Source: Rouxiella chamberiensis (GTDB lineage Bacteria; Pseudomonadota; Gammaproteobacteria; Enterobacterales; Enterobacteriaceae). Taken from it: 64,000 nt of DNA. Below the pieces are notes generated by a model. It searched no databases, was not told where the DNA came from, and was given only the letters and a program-made list of their open reading frames with translations. Of this stretch, positions 8,212 through 18,018 are shown piece by piece; the stretch's first letter is position 1, and the number at the start of each line of letters is the position of its first letter. A program made the position numbers and the translations under genes. The DNA is taken from positions 1,054,001 through 1,118,000 of the forward strand of contig NZ_CP114058.1 of assembly GCF_026967475.1 (NCBI RefSeq), given 5' to 3'.

Positions 8212-9981
8212 TTACGCCTTCACCAGAGGGGCCGGATTTTTAATGTAGGTCTGATGGATAGCCTGGGCCGCGCGGACGGCCAGCGCGCCGACGGTAATGG
8301 TCGGGTTGTAGCCACCGTTGTTCGGGAACGCCGACGCGCCGACCACGAAGACGTTGTGCACGTCCCAGCTTTGCAGGTAAGGGTTCACCACGGAAGTTTG
8401 AGGATCCGCTCCCATCACGGCACCGCCAATCGTGTGCGAGCTCTCTTGCTGGTACGGATTCCACGCCTTGTCGGTCTGCTTTTCCATGATAGTTGCCGCA
8501 GGGCCAGCCTGTTTCATGATGGCTTTGGCTTTGTCCGTCACAAAGTCCACCATCTTGATATCGTTGGTGTTCCAGTCGAAAGTGACACGCAGGAGAGGGC
8601 GACCATGACGGTCCTTGTAAACCGGATCGAGATCCAGATAGGCCTCGCGCACCGGCATTGACGTCCCCTGACAGAAAATCGTCGCGGCGGTCTGATAGTC
8701 CCGCGCGTAACCGGCTTTCCACTCGCTGCCCCAGCGCTTGGTGCCTTCACGCAGGCTATTCATGTGCTGGATGGGGCGGCCGTCGGTGTTATAGGCCATG
8801 ATGCCGGCCCCGCCGATGAAATCGAGGTTGCTGTGGTCGAAGTTGTCGCCGTTGAAGTCGTCGATTTGCACCGCCAGCGCGCCGCCGCCGATGAACGGGT
8901 TCATGAATTCGCCGTCGAAGAAACCGGTGACGGAAGAACAACTCTGGTAGTTATAGTTGCGTCCCACGGTGCCTTTGCCGGTTTTCGGGTCGTACGGCTC
9001 GCCAATTTTCGACAGCAACAGCATGCGCACGTTGTCCATCTGGTAGGCCGTGATGCAGACCACGTCGGCAGGCTGGAAGCCTTCCTTGCCGTCGCGGGTA
9101 ATAAAACGCACGCCCTTGGCGGTCTTGCCGTCGTCGTGCTTGATGACCTGCAACACTTCGGTTTCGGTCAGCACGGTGAAGTTCGGGCGGCGCATCAGCG
9201 CGGGGAGAATACAGGCCTGCGGCGACGATTTACTGAAGTTGCCGCAGCCGTGGAAGTCGCAGAAACCGCAGTAGGTGCACGGTCCCATGGTCACGCCGAG
9301 CGGATTGACGTAGGCCTGCGAAAGGTTACCCGCCGGAATGGTGAACGGGTGATACCCCATGCCTTGCGTAGTCTGGCGATACTTACGCAACCAATGGGTG
9401 TCTTTCAGCGGCGGCGTAGGGTAATCGCGGCTGCGCGGACCTTCGAAAACATTGCCGTTCGGTTGCGGTTTGCCGTTTAAATTCCCGGCGATACCCGAGG
9501 TTCCGGCGATGCGCTCGAAGCGGTCGTAATAGGGTTCCATCTCGGCATAGGTGACGCCCCAGTCCTGAAGCTGGAGATCCTTCATCCTCGCCGCGCCGTA
9601 GCGTTCGCGGGTGCGGGTGGCGACCTCGAAATCCCACGGCGTAAAGCGCCAGGACATCCCCGCCCAGTGGGTGCCCGCACCGCCGACGTTCCAGCCGAAC
9701 TGATACGCCGACCAGTCACGCACCGGCGCGGCATCCTGACTGCTGTTGTTGCGAAAGGTGGTGGTCTCGACGCTCATCGGTTGCAGCAATTGGCGACGGG
9801 TGTGCCAGCGCAGTTCGTCGGGGTCGACGGCGACCGGAAAATCGGTCGAGGTATCGCGCCATGCGCCGCGCTCAATCGCCACCACGTTAAGTCCCGCGCG
9901 GGTCAGTTCTTCGGCCATGACGGAACCGGCCCAGCCTAGTCCGACAATCACGACGTCGGCTTTATTTCTTATTTCTGACAT
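8212..9981 (-). CDS. GMC-family FAD dehydrogenase, large subunit (gluconate 2-dehydrogenase-like)
   Basis: A 589-residue GMC oxidoreductase. The FAD-binding Rossmann motif VIVGLGWAGSVMAEEL starts near residue 11, and the C-terminal active-site region has SSHTIGGAVMG near residue 500 and FPNNGGYNPTITVGALA near residue 558. A cysteine cluster CTYCGFCDFHGCG near residue 240 is typical of membrane-linked gluconate/sorbitol dehydrogenases and may hold an Fe-S centre. It works with the upstream gamma subunit (17-base gap) and the downstream cytochrome to oxidise a sugar or sugar acid in the periplasm. It has no signal peptide of its own, so co-export on the gamma subunit's Tat signal is likely. Confidence 0.9.
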   Translation of the reverse strand: MSEIRNKADVVIVGLGWAGSVMAEELTRAGLNVVAIERGAWRDTSTDFPVAVDPDELRWHTRRQLLQPMSVETTTFRNNSSQDAAPVRDWSAYQFGWNVGGAGTHWAGMSWRFTPWDFEVATRTRERYGAARMKDLQLQDWGVTYAEMEPYYDRFERIAGTSGIAGNLNGKPQPNGNVFEGPRSRDYPTPPLKDTHWLRKYRQTTQGMGYHPFTIPAGNLSQAYVNPLGVTMGPCTYCGFCDFHGCGNFSKSSPQACILPALMRRPNFTVLTETEVLQVIKHDDGKTAKGVRFITRDGKEGFQPADVVCITAYQMDNVRMLLLSKIGEPYDPKTGKGTVGRNYNYQSCSSVTGFFDGEFMNPFIGGGALAVQIDDFNGDNFDHSNLDFIGGAGIMAYNTDGRPIQHMNSLREGTKRWGSEWKAGYARDYQTAATIFCQGTSMPVREAYLDLDPVYKDRHGRPLLRVTFDWNTNDIKMVDFVTDKAKAIMKQAGPAATIMEKQTDKAWNPYQQESSHTIGGAVMGADPQTSVVNPYLQSWDVHNVFVVGASAFPNNGGYNPTITVGALAVRAAQAIHQTYIKNPAPLVKA

Positions 9982-9998
9982 TTACTCTGCTCCGACAA

Positions 9999-10727
9999 TC
10001 AATCTTTTGGAATAAGGCTTACGGGAATTAATTTTAAGTTTTCGCCGCGACGGTCAACATATTGACGGTAGTCATAACGCGCGCCCGGGAAGCCGATCAT
10101 TTTCCAGCCCGCCATGGTTTTATTGCCGCCATAGAGAGGGTCGGCCAAATAACTCTCACGCACGTTTTGCAGCATCAGTTCGAAGAAGGCCTGACTGTTG
10201 ACGTCGGCACCGAGATTGATTTTTCCGGCTTCCATGTCGGTCAGGAAGCGATCAATTTGTTCGTCGTTGAGGGTATAAAAGGAGGCTTTATGATTAACCT
10301 TCGCCCACGCCTCCAGCGCCCTTAAGCCGGTGACATATCGTTCACGCGGTGGCGCTAGAAATTGCGGCGCGCCCATCAGCTTTTCTTCATTTTCAGGTCG
10401 CAAAGGCCCCTGAAGATAAAGTGCCGCGCCCGAACCATAGTCGCCCGCCAATTGATCGTCGATAAACGCGATGGCGCCTTCTTCACATGCGGAAGGGCCA
10501 TGTTCGTCGGCCGGGATCAGCCGGTCATAGATAGCGGCCAGATTCTTTCTGTCTGTCTCGTTGGTCAAAACGCGATAGCCGCCCTGCATGGCGGAACCGG
10601 GGACACTATCGGCATTGAGCCCGGATTCAAGCGGAACATTGTGCAGCTCTTTGGCACTCAGCTTTGGCGCGACGGTTAACGTGGCAACAATTGAACTGAT
10701 GGAAAAGAGCGCTTCTCTTCGGTTCAT
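9999..10727 (-). CDS. Gluconate 2-dehydrogenase subunit 3 (gamma), Tat signal-bearing
   Basis: About 242 residues when started at ATG 10727, where AAGGAAA sits upstream; the frame is open to 10859 but that extension looks non-coding. The start MNRREALFSISSIVATL is a twin-arginine-like signal followed by an alanine-rich cleavage region. The body matches the gluconate_2-dh3 family (LIPADEHGPSACEEGAIAFID; FFELMLQNVRESYLADPLYGG in part). In this enzyme class the small subunit chaperones the flavoprotein through Tat. It is first in the operon, so the promoter should lie in 10728-11000. Confidence 0.88.
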   Translation of the reverse strand: MNRREALFSISSIVATLTVAPKLSAKELHNVPLESGLNADSVPGSAMQGGYRVLTNETDRKNLAAIYDRLIPADEHGPSACEEGAIAFIDDQLAGDYGSGAALYLQGPLRPENEEKLMGAPQFLAPPRERYVTGLRALEAWAKVNHKASFYTLNDEQIDRFLTDMEAGKINLGADVNSQAFFELMLQNVRESYLADPLYGGNKTMAGWKMIGFPGARYDYRQYVDRRGENLKLIPVSLIPKD

Positions 10728-11170
10728 GGTTATTTCCTTGACTCGTACGACATTGTCATTGCTTGCACTGAACCCATTCGCCTGCAGCAATAAATAGGCT
10801 GATAAAAAGGCGAATGACCTGTAAATTGGCAATAGAAAGCCAACCCTGTTTTGAAACACGGTATAAAAACGTCATGATGCCTATGACGGTTATTTAGCGA
10901 CGTAAAACATCGACCCTTGAAATTTCAAAAGTTATTTTTACTTTGTTTTCGCTATAACGCTGAGTGCTTAGGAGTGAGGCGCTGTATTTTTCATGAGGAG
11001 ACCTATAGTGTTGTTGAAAGTTAAGCAGAGGTAATAAAATTCACGCCCGTAATAAGTAAAGTATTATTTTTATAATGACGAGTTTATGGGGATAATTATT
11101 CTCGCTCATGATTTCCGATAAATATTAAAACTGACCTGCGGCCGATGAATGACTGCCGCAGGTTGAAGAA
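10728..11170. other. Intergenic: operon promoter region and lacI-type terminator
   Basis: About 440 AT-rich bases upstream of the dehydrogenase operon and downstream of the LacI gene. The terminator at 11134-11163 occupies one end. A clear promoter could not be assigned and no gene is seen. Confidence 0.4.
11134..11163 (-). terminator. Terminator of the LacI-family gene
   Basis: ACCTGCGGC (11134-11142) and GCCGCAGGT (11155-11163) form a perfect 9-bp stem just after the LacI stop codon. On the minus strand it is followed by CAGTTTTAAT, a short T-rich tract. Confidence 0.65.
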
Positions 11171-12194
11171 TTAATGTTTCAAGTGCGAACGTCTTATCAC
11201 CAGCTCGCCATGACGCCATTCTCCCTCGTTATTCACCTTACCTTCTGTTAAACGATTAATCGCCTCGGTTATCAACTTTTCGGTATTCTGGTTGTAGGTC
11301 GTCAATTGCCACACGGGCGAGTCCGCCTCATCAATTCCGTCAAAACCTACAATGGCCATGCTGTGAAAAAGCTGCATTTCATATAAGGCTTCCAGTGCAC
11401 CTATGGCCAAAATATCGTTTTCGCAAAACATGGCCTCTACACGATTGGCCGCAGGCGTAGACTGCAAATACTGTTTCATGATGTCGTAAGCCAGCTTTCG
11501 CTCATATCTACCGGCCACGAGCCGCAGATCCAGTTGATGCCCATGTTGTTCAAGTTCGTACTGATATCCATCCATGCGAAGGAGATGCCTGGATTCGGTA
11601 TCCGGCCCTTTCATATAGCCAAATCGTTTATAACCCTGCTCATGCAGCAACTGCCCAATCTCCCGGCCTGCCTGATAACCGTCGACATTCACTATCTCGA
11701 TATTGCGGTGATCTTCGCTGTTGCGGCAGATCTGAATCAGTGGCACAGAGTGAAGATTATGGGCAATGTCAAACAATTCATTACTTAATATGTTGGCAAT
11801 AAACAAAATCCCGTCGACCTGAAGCTGATCGGCCATTTGGATAATGGACTGGTGATTTTCACCCGCCGTAATGTTCAGGACCAGCGCCAGATAACCCCGC
11901 GCCTGTAGCTCTTTGGTCGCTGCATCAAGCACTCTCATCGAATGCGGGTTCTTTAGCTCATCAATGGCAATGCCGATGATATGAGTGTTTCGTTTGGTCA
12001 AACTTCTGGCCAGCAAATTAGGGCGATAGCCAATCTCGGCGGCGATAGCCATGACTTTTTCTTTTGTCTCCGGTGAAACATAGGCACCCGGCGTGAATGC
12101 CCGGGAGACAGTCCATTTAGACACGCCTGCCAGTTTGGCCACATCGCTCGCGGTTCGCTTTTGCCTGCTTGGTCGGTTTGATTGCTTTTGTCAT
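11171..12194 (-). CDS. LacI-family transcriptional regulator; probable N-terminal frameshift
   Basis: The HTH VAKLAGVSKWTVSRAF is followed by the hinge GYRPNLLARSLTKR and a periplasmic-binding-protein-like effector domain. A GTG start at 12142 would cut the family's first residues. In-frame coding (KRTASD) continues upstream without a start, while ATG 12194 opens MTKAIKPTKQAK in a neighbouring frame. Removing one base near 12160 joins them into a normal N-terminus. The gene diverges from the esterase at 12606, and a perfect palindrome at 12377-12398 between them is the likely operator. The inducer is not predictable. Confidence 0.8.
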
Positions 12195-12605
12195 CAGTTC
12201 GCTTTGGATATGTTTGGTTTCATAAACATATTGAACGTCAAAAGAAGACGAAAAGAAACTCTCCACTGCACACTCCGTCAAGAAGTCCACGCTGTTAGTA
12301 ATCTGTATAAGACTTTTCGTATAACCTTTTATTCATTGTTGAGATTATGTTAATTCAAGGGCGGTTTTGCAAACACTTTCTGCACCTAGGTGCAGAAAAA
12401 GTGGCATAAAGGTTGGTTGTACAAAAAAGTCATTTTTAAACAGTTGGTTAGTGATTTTTTCGGCGATTTTGTAAGGGCAGTGTTAATCCGGTGGCATCAA
12501 AATGACGTTATCCGCAGTATAGAAAGCTGCGTTGTTTAAGTGCCCATGACGCTTGCGGGTAAATCTATGGGGCTACGTTCACACAGAAAAACATAAGGAA
12601 TAGCG
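12195..12605. other. Divergent regulatory region
   Basis: About 410 bases between the LacI-type regulator and the esterase. It contains the palindrome described separately and AT-rich promoter-like sequence, and no credible gene. Confidence 0.45.
12377..12398. promoter_or_regulatory. Perfect 22-bp palindrome, candidate LacI-type operator
   Basis: TTTCTGCACCT is followed at once by its exact reverse complement AGGTGCAGAAA. It lies in the divergent region between the LacI-family gene and the Tat-exported esterase. Size and symmetry fit a dimeric LacI-family site, although the centre is CTAG rather than the common CG. Confidence 0.5.
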
Positions 12606-13969
12606 ATGAAAACACGCCGTCAATTTCTTGTCATGACCGCCGGAGTCGGGGTTGCGTTGACAATGCGGGTTCCCGCTATGGCAGCAGCGGATTCCACGTC
12701 TGCCGCGGCAATGGCCCTCCAGAAAAGCACGGCGATAACGGAGGTTTTTGGTAATGGTATTCGTCTGGTCGGCATTGCGGTGCAATATAACCAGCCAATA
12801 GAGAGCACCGAATTGTCACCCGAAGATTTCAGTGTCGAAAATCGTACGATAACCGATGTTTTTACCAGTACCTCCGCCGATCCTGCCGATAAAAAACCTA
12901 CTGGCGCTTATGTCATCATCATGTTATCGCCCGATGACAAGAACGCGTTACTGGCGCAAAAGCAGAGTGCGCCTACGGCGAATCCGGGGAGAAGAACGAC
13001 CCGGCATCTTCGAAAGGCGGACCGGGTAATGCGGGTGACATTCCCGTCTATGACACGGTCTATCCCGCGCCTAAGGCGACCTTTGAGCAGACAAAAATTT
13101 TCCGCGACAAAACGGGTGCGGCGATGCCACGCATTGCGAAAACCACGACCCAACAGGTGAAAAATCTTGTTGTCGATAATTTTAAACAGTATGAATTTCA
13201 TGACCCCAAGACGGGGCGTTCATTAAAATACAATTTATTTATTCCCGCCCATTATCGTCCCTCCACCGCGTGGCCCCTGGTGTTGTTTATGCACGACGCC
13301 GGAGCAACGAGCGATGTGACAAAAACTACGCTGTATCAGGGATTGGGCGCAATCTGCTGGGCATCACCCGCCGATCAGGCAGACAGGCCCTGTTTTGTGC
13401 TGGCCCCGCAGTATGAAGAGATCATTGCGGATGATAATTCGCAGACTTCCACAATGCTCGAGACGACCGTAAACCTTATTCATCATCTGGGTGAACAGTA
13501 CGCCATTGACGCAAAAAGACTTTATACCACCGGTCAGTCCGGCGGATGCATGATGTCGATTGCCATGGACATCAAATATCCCGACCTTTTCGCCGCCTCG
13601 TTTCTAGTGGCCGGGCAATGGGATCCTGCACGGGTGAAACCGCTCGCAAGGCAAAAGCTATGGGTTATCGTTTCACAAGACGATGACAAGGCATGGCCGG
13701 GCCAGAATGCCATCATGGAGGTTCTGGAAAAGGAAGGAGCACATATCGCACGAGCAGAATGGGATGGCACATGGCGCGCGCAGCAGTTCAGACAGGCGTT
13801 CACCGCTATCGATAAACAACATGCCGCCATCAATTACATCAGCCTTCGTAAAGGCACCGTGGTGCCGAAAGGTGAGTCGATGGCGGGCGCGTCGGGGCAT
13901 AGAAATACCTGGCGCATCGCTTACACTCTGGAACCCGTGCGGGAATGGATTTTCAGGCAGCATAAGTAA
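12606..13969 (+). CDS. Tat-exported alpha/beta-hydrolase esterase with N-terminal Ig-like domain; frameshifted as sequenced
   Basis: Two frames rebuild about 455 residues. The start KTRRQFLVMTAGVGVAL is a Tat signal ending at AMA-A. An esterase Ig-like N-terminal domain follows (FGNGIRLVGIAVQYNQPI; LSPEDFSVENRTITDVF). After the frame change comes a polyhydroxybutyrate-depolymerase/esterase-type hydrolase with nucleophile motif GQSGG, oxyanion segment VLFMHDAGA and a candidate catalytic histidine in GHRNTW. The frames join near 12971-12974, where one base is missing (SAP to YGESGEKND). The signal implies periplasmic hydrolysis of an ester or oligomer. Divergent from and probably controlled by the LacI-type regulator. 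Confidence 0.72.
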
Positions 13970-14321
13970 GGCCAGATTAAATACCGGACGCATTCTGCGC
14001 TTATCGTCATTTCGCTTGGCGAGGCCAATGAGTGGAACCGGTTGTTTCATTACTCGCCAAGACACCCGGGTGAGTCGATACCTGCTCAATCGGGCATCTA
14101 ACAAATCCTGAATAAGCTGCTCATGGAGACAGCGCGGGCAGATTTTTATTACCTTATTCTGATTGGAGAATTTTTGTCTCCTGAGTAATGCCCATAGAGG
14201 TCTTTCCGACGATTGGAGATTCCGCGATGATCGCTTCGCCAAATTAGGCCAAAACGAATAACCGATTACTGACGTTATTTTTTGAACTTCTCATTTGCGA
14301 TGTGTTTCGTAGGGTATCTCC
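13970..14321. other. Intergenic, nothing recognised
   Basis: A spacer of about 350 bases before the MFS gene. The long minus-strand frame overlapping it is an antisense shadow of the esterase. I see no terminator hairpin with a T-run and no gene. Confidence 0.35.
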
Positions 14322-15500
14322 ATGCAAAATAAAAGTACGCTGCTATTGCTGACCCTGTCGGTAGCGGTATTCGGTGTCATCACCACGGAAATTGCCATTA
14401 TCGGTTTATTGCCGATGCTGGTTTCACAGCTTCATGTCACGCCGACGCAGGTTGGATTTCTGGTCAGTATCTACGCCGTAATTGTTGCGGTAACAGGGCC
14501 GTTTATTACCTTGATGTTGTCCGGCTTCAATAAAAAAACCGTGCTGCTGTCCATTCTCGTGGTGTTTATCATCTCGAACCTGATTTACGCCACCACGGAT
14601 GTCTTCAATTTAATGCTGCTATTTCGTATTCTTCCGGCGCTGGCACATGCCGTATTCTTTGCCGTGGCGCTTGTTGTGGCGGCCAATTCGGTGCCGAAAG
14701 AGAAAAGCGCCGGTGCCGCCGCCAAGGTATTTGCAGGCGTGGCGATTGGGCTGGTATTGGGCGTGCCGCTGAGTTCGCTGATTGCCGAACATATTTCTCT
14801 GGCCGCCGCGTTTTACTTTGGTGCCGCGGCCTGTGTCATGGCTTTCGTGGGCGTCTTGCTGTTCGTGCCGTCAATGCCTGCCAAGGAAAAGGTATCCTTT
14901 GGTAGCCAGATTAAAGTGCTGCGAAACGGTAAACTCTGGATGACCATTACCACCGTTTCAATGATATTTGCCGCGATGTTCTCGAGCTTTAGTTACGTAG
15001 CGGACTATTTGACGAAGATAACTCACCTCGATAACAACGACATCAGCGCCATGCTCATTCTCTTTGGCCTGTGCGGGTTTATCGGCAATTTTATCTTCAG
15101 CAATTTTTTGCAAAAAAGCCTGGTCAAGACAACCTCTATCTATCCGCTGCTTTTCACCGTTGTGTTGCTGTTAGTCTGGTGGTTAGGATTTTCGCCGCTC
15201 GCCATGTGTCTGCTTACCGTGTTCTGGGGTGCCTGTCACTCTTCCGGTCTGGTCGTCAGCCAGACCTGGTTGATGCGTGAGGCCAGTGAAGCGCCGGAAT
15301 TTGCCAACAGCCTGTATATGTCGTTTTCGAATCTTGGGATAACTCTCGGTTCGCTGACCGGCGGCTGGTTTATCGCCAATCTCGGCACGCACGCCGTTGT
15401 TCTGAGCAGCGTTATCTTTGCGTTGCTGGCCTTTCTGAGCATTGTTATCAAGCACCGCGCCGATCGCAGCAGTTATCAGTCCAGTCAGGAAGCGGCCTGA
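14322..15500 (+). CDS. MFS transporter, DHA1 (AraJ-like) family
   Basis: A 392-residue protein of about 12 hydrophobic segments starting in TM1 (LLLLTLSVAVFGVITTEIAI). The DHA1 helix-4 motif LFRILPALAHAVFFAVAL and motif GVAIGLVLGVPLSSLIAE near residue 140 are those of the AraJ/YdhP/PbuE exporter group. Such pumps export sugars, purine ribosides or drugs with proton exchange. The ATG follows a GTAGGGTATCTCC region with only a modest ribosome site. The LysR gene downstream is convergent, so it is not an obvious divergent partner. Confidence 0.82.
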   Translation: MQNKSTLLLLTLSVAVFGVITTEIAIIGLLPMLVSQLHVTPTQVGFLVSIYAVIVAVTGPFITLMLSGFNKKTVLLSILVVFIISNLIYATTDVFNLMLLFRILPALAHAVFFAVALVVAANSVPKEKSAGAAAKVFAGVAIGLVLGVPLSSLIAEHISLAAAFYFGAAACVMAFVGVLLFVPSMPAKEKVSFGSQIKVLRNGKLWMTITTVSMIFAAMFSSFSYVADYLTKITHLDNNDISAMLILFGLCGFIGNFIFSNFLQKSLVKTTSIYPLLFTVVLLLVWWLGFSPLAMCLLTVFWGACHSSGLVVSQTWLMREASEAPEFANSLYMSFSNLGITLGSLTGGWFIANLGTHAVVLSSVIFALLAFLSIVIKHRADRSSYQSSQEAA

Positions 15501-15552
15501 TATTCGGCGGAGTTTTGAATAACCCGCTTTAAGGGCAGAATTCAAGGAGCAT

Positions 15553-15569
15553 CTGTCCGCGGCGGACAG
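15553..15569 (+). terminator. Possible terminator after the MFS gene
   Basis: CTGTCC (15553-15558) pairs with GGACAG (15564-15569), and the pairing can extend into the GC-rich loop. TTTACTTCTTCC follows, a weak T-rich tail. It lies between two convergent genes. Confidence 0.4.
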
Positions 15570-15624
15570 GTGTTTACTTCTTCCTTTCAAAAGGCTAGTG
15601 AGTCTGGTCTGACTTGATGACCGG

Positions 15625-16536
15625 TTAATCCAGCAAACCGTCTGCCGCCGCCTTGAGTAATTCGTCGACCACGTAACGAATTTTGGGCAGCAGTTGGCGG
15701 CTTTTGGGCCACAGCGCGCTGATGGGCATTTCGCCGCCCGAATGGCCGGACAGCACTTCTTTCAACTCCCCGCTGTGCAGATATTTACCGACCAGCCATA
15801 GCGGCAGCTGCGATAGCCCGCATCCGGCCAACACGGCGGATAGCATGGCGTCGCCGTCAGCGAACTCGTAGGTGGGCGGGGGTGTGTAGCGCTTTATTCG
15901 CCCGTCCTGTTCCTTCAATAACCAGGACACGGGTTGGTTCCTGCGAAAGCCGACCACGCCATGATGTTGGCTTAATGCGTCGGGCGTCTCGGGTTCGCCC
16001 TTTTCGATGAGGTAATCCGGCGACGCGCAGATAACCAGCTTCTGGGTGGTTAATCGTCTCGCCACCAGACCACTGCTGTCAGGCAGTTCACCAATACGAA
16101 TAACCAAGTCGATGCCTTCCTCAATCAGGTCGACGAATCGTTCGCTGAAGGTCACCGTCAAGGCCAGCTCAGGATAACGACGCGTGATATTTAACAGCAC
16201 GGGCAGGACCCGCTGTCGGCCAAATGCCGCGGGCAAGTCTACTCTCAATCGTCCGGCGGGGCGGGCAATATGTGACGTCAACTCCGCTTCGGCCTGCTCG
16301 AGAATATCGAGGGCATGTTGACAGCTCAGCAGAAAACGCTCGCCATCCGGCGTCAGGCTGAGCCTGCGCGTCGACCGCTGAAAAAGCTTGAGCCCAAGCC
16401 GGTCCTCGAGGCGCTTGACACTTTTGCCTACTGCCGATTTGGTCAGCCCAAGCCGCTCGGACGCGGCAGTAAAACTGCCGAGCTGCGCGGTGGTGACAAA
16501 GGCGGTGATACCGCCTAGATGCTCTGTTTTTCGCAT
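15625..16536 (-). CDS. LysR-family transcriptional regulator
   Basis: A 303-residue LysR protein. The winged HTH occupies residues 1-60 (FVTTAQLGSFTAASERLGLT, KSAVGKSVKRLEDRLG), followed by LKLFQRSTRRLSLTPDGERF. The substrate-binding domain starts near residue 90 (GRLRVDLPAAFGRQRVLPVL). It is close to the AaeR/DmlR subgroup that controls neighbouring pumps or dehydrogenases. Possible targets are the convergent MFS gene or genes upstream on the minus strand; the co-inducer is unknown. Confidence 0.85.
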   Translation of the reverse strand: MRKTEHLGGITAFVTTAQLGSFTAASERLGLTKSAVGKSVKRLEDRLGLKLFQRSTRRLSLTPDGERFLLSCQHALDILEQAEAELTSHIARPAGRLRVDLPAAFGRQRVLPVLLNITRRYPELALTVTFSERFVDLIEEGIDLVIRIGELPDSSGLVARRLTTQKLVICASPDYLIEKGEPETPDALSQHHGVVGFRRNQPVSWLLKEQDGRIKRYTPPPTYEFADGDAMLSAVLAGCGLSQLPLWLVGKYLHSGELKEVLSGHSGGEMPISALWPKSRQLLPKIRYVVDELLKAAADGLLD

Positions 16537-17009
16537 AATATGAGTGATCTTTTTAAAGATAAGCCGGGCAATGACTGGCTCTTTTAATTAACGCCGCGAC
16601 AAGATAGCGATGACCACAGTCACGCAGACTGTGGCAGGGGCGTGATTTTGTCAATCTCGCGGCTATTTCATGAGAAGCCCAGACAATACCCTTTCTGTGG
16701 TATCTGCATTGTAGAAAATATATCGACAAAGTTGCGACTCAAACGAGATTTTGCGCGCAGCTGAAAACGGGCGTGAACGATTGCAGGGCCGGGACGCTCA
16801 TGGAACCCATGTCATCATGATGAATCCCTGACGCCGAGGCCCGTATCAACGGTCATCGGCTGATGGCCATATACGGGGCCTCACGTGGAGAACAACATCA
16901 TAAAAGCAGTCAGAATTTCATCCGATGAACGGCCGCCGTTGGGTGGCGCAGAGGATTTTAGTGGGGCAAAACTGTCCGTCCGTTATCGAATAGAACACGT
17001 TTTCTAACG
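16537..17009. other. Intergenic with two stem-loops
   Basis: About 470 bases without a gene. It contains a simple hairpin at 16614-16634 (CCACAGTC/GACTGTGG, no T-run) and the larger structured element at 16836-16882. Confidence 0.4.
16836..16882. other. Nested stem-loop, possible structured RNA
   Basis: GAGGCCCGTAT (16836-16846) pairs with ATACGGGGCCTC (16871-16882) with one bulged G. The interior can fold again (GGTCATC with GATGGCC). The structure is stronger than expected by chance for 47 bases and has no terminator T-run on either strand. Role unknown. Confidence 0.35.
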
Positions 17010-17687
17010 TTACCACTTCAATGTTTTCCCTGAGTAATCAATAAAATGATGCCCACCTTTACCGCGCCAGGCGAGCACCTGTTCAGCAATACCTTCCGTG
17101 CTTTCTTCCACCGTCAATGTGGCATTTTTGCCGCCCATATCGGTTTGTACCCAGCCTGGATGAATCGACAGGAGGGTAAAATCACTTTCTCGATTCGCAT
17201 TTTTCAAACCCCGCGTCAGCATATTGAGGGCGGCTTTGCTGGCGGCATATAAAGGGTAAGTCGCTGAATCGTTTTCATTGAGACTCGCCAACTGAGAAGT
17301 CATCAATGCCAGTACGCCCGTTTGAGGCTTAAGCCGTGGCAGAAGTTCCGTTGCACAGCGAACCGGAGAAAAGGTATTGGTCATGAACAGCGCGAAAATC
17401 TCTTGTTCACTCGCCTGATTCACGTCCTGATGATCTGGTCCGTAAACGCCAGCATTGATAAAGATCAGGTCAAATTCACGAGATGACAACTGCGCGCTCA
17501 AGGCCTGTCTCTGAACCTGATCGTTAATGTCCACGGTAAGCCATTGAACGGACAGAGGACTGTCCTCTGGGGGAATCCCACGACAGGTGGCCGTCACGTG
17601 CCAGCCAAGATTTGCGAGTTGTTTAACGATACCCAAACCGATTCCTCGGGACGCGCCAATAATCAGGGCTGAAGCGGACGTATGCAT
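17010..17687 (-). CDS. Short-chain dehydrogenase/reductase (C-factor-like SDR)
   Basis: A 225-residue classical-type SDR with the NAD(P) motif GASRGIGLGIVKQL near residue 11, the stabilising INAGVYG near residue 77, catalytic Ser in LMTSQLAS and the YxxxK pair in YPLYAASKAALNM near residue 144. An HPGWVQTDMGG segment closes the active site. Length and motifs fit the CsgA/C-factor-like subgroup of unknown substrate. It stands alone on the minus strand. Confidence 0.85.
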   Translation of the reverse strand: MHTSASALIIGASRGIGLGIVKQLANLGWHVTATCRGIPPEDSPLSVQWLTVDINDQVQRQALSAQLSSREFDLIFINAGVYGPDHQDVNQASEQEIFALFMTNTFSPVRCATELLPRLKPQTGVLALMTSQLASLNENDSATYPLYAASKAALNMLTRGLKNANRESDFTLLSIHPGWVQTDMGGKNATLTVEESTEGIAEQVLAWRGKGGHHFIDYSGKTLKW

Positions 17688-18018
17688 AAAGTCTTCCTGT
17701 GAATAGTGTGTAATTTATCGCCAAAGGGCAGTTGCAGGTTTTCTTTCTGATTTACAAGCATAGGCGAGTGACCGGCACTGTTGCGGTAAAAAGGGGGACT
17801 ATCTCGGGATATGTTAAAAATCCGGAAGCGGATCATCATAGTCAAGGCTTCAAAACTGGCCAAGGTTTTGAATAGCGGGCTGTCTTGTGTCGGAAACGAA
17901 CGTTACTGACCCTGCACTATTTTTTGTTGCGTTCAGGTCAATACCTTTCCTGTCCGCCTGAAGGCGGTATAACTCCTTAACTATCTATTATTCTTGATGC
18001 CATTGACGAGAGAAAAGC
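17688..18018. other. Intergenic, nothing recognised
   Basis: About 330 bases between the SDR and the methyltransferase remnant. No gene, hairpin or convincing promoter was identified. Confidence 0.35.

Noticed and set aside
7327..8661. Long plus-strand open frame (444 codons)
   Set aside because: It lies antisense across the cytochrome c and GMC genes, whose motifs are unmistakable; its His/Arg/Val-rich composition is typical of a high-GC antisense shadow.
13673..14242. 189-codon minus-strand frame
   Set aside because: Overlaps the esterase catalytic region antisense and shows no recognisable protein.
16614..16634. Perfect 8-bp hairpin CCACAGTC/GACTGTGG as a terminator
   Set aside because: No T-run on either strand and not positioned directly after a gene.
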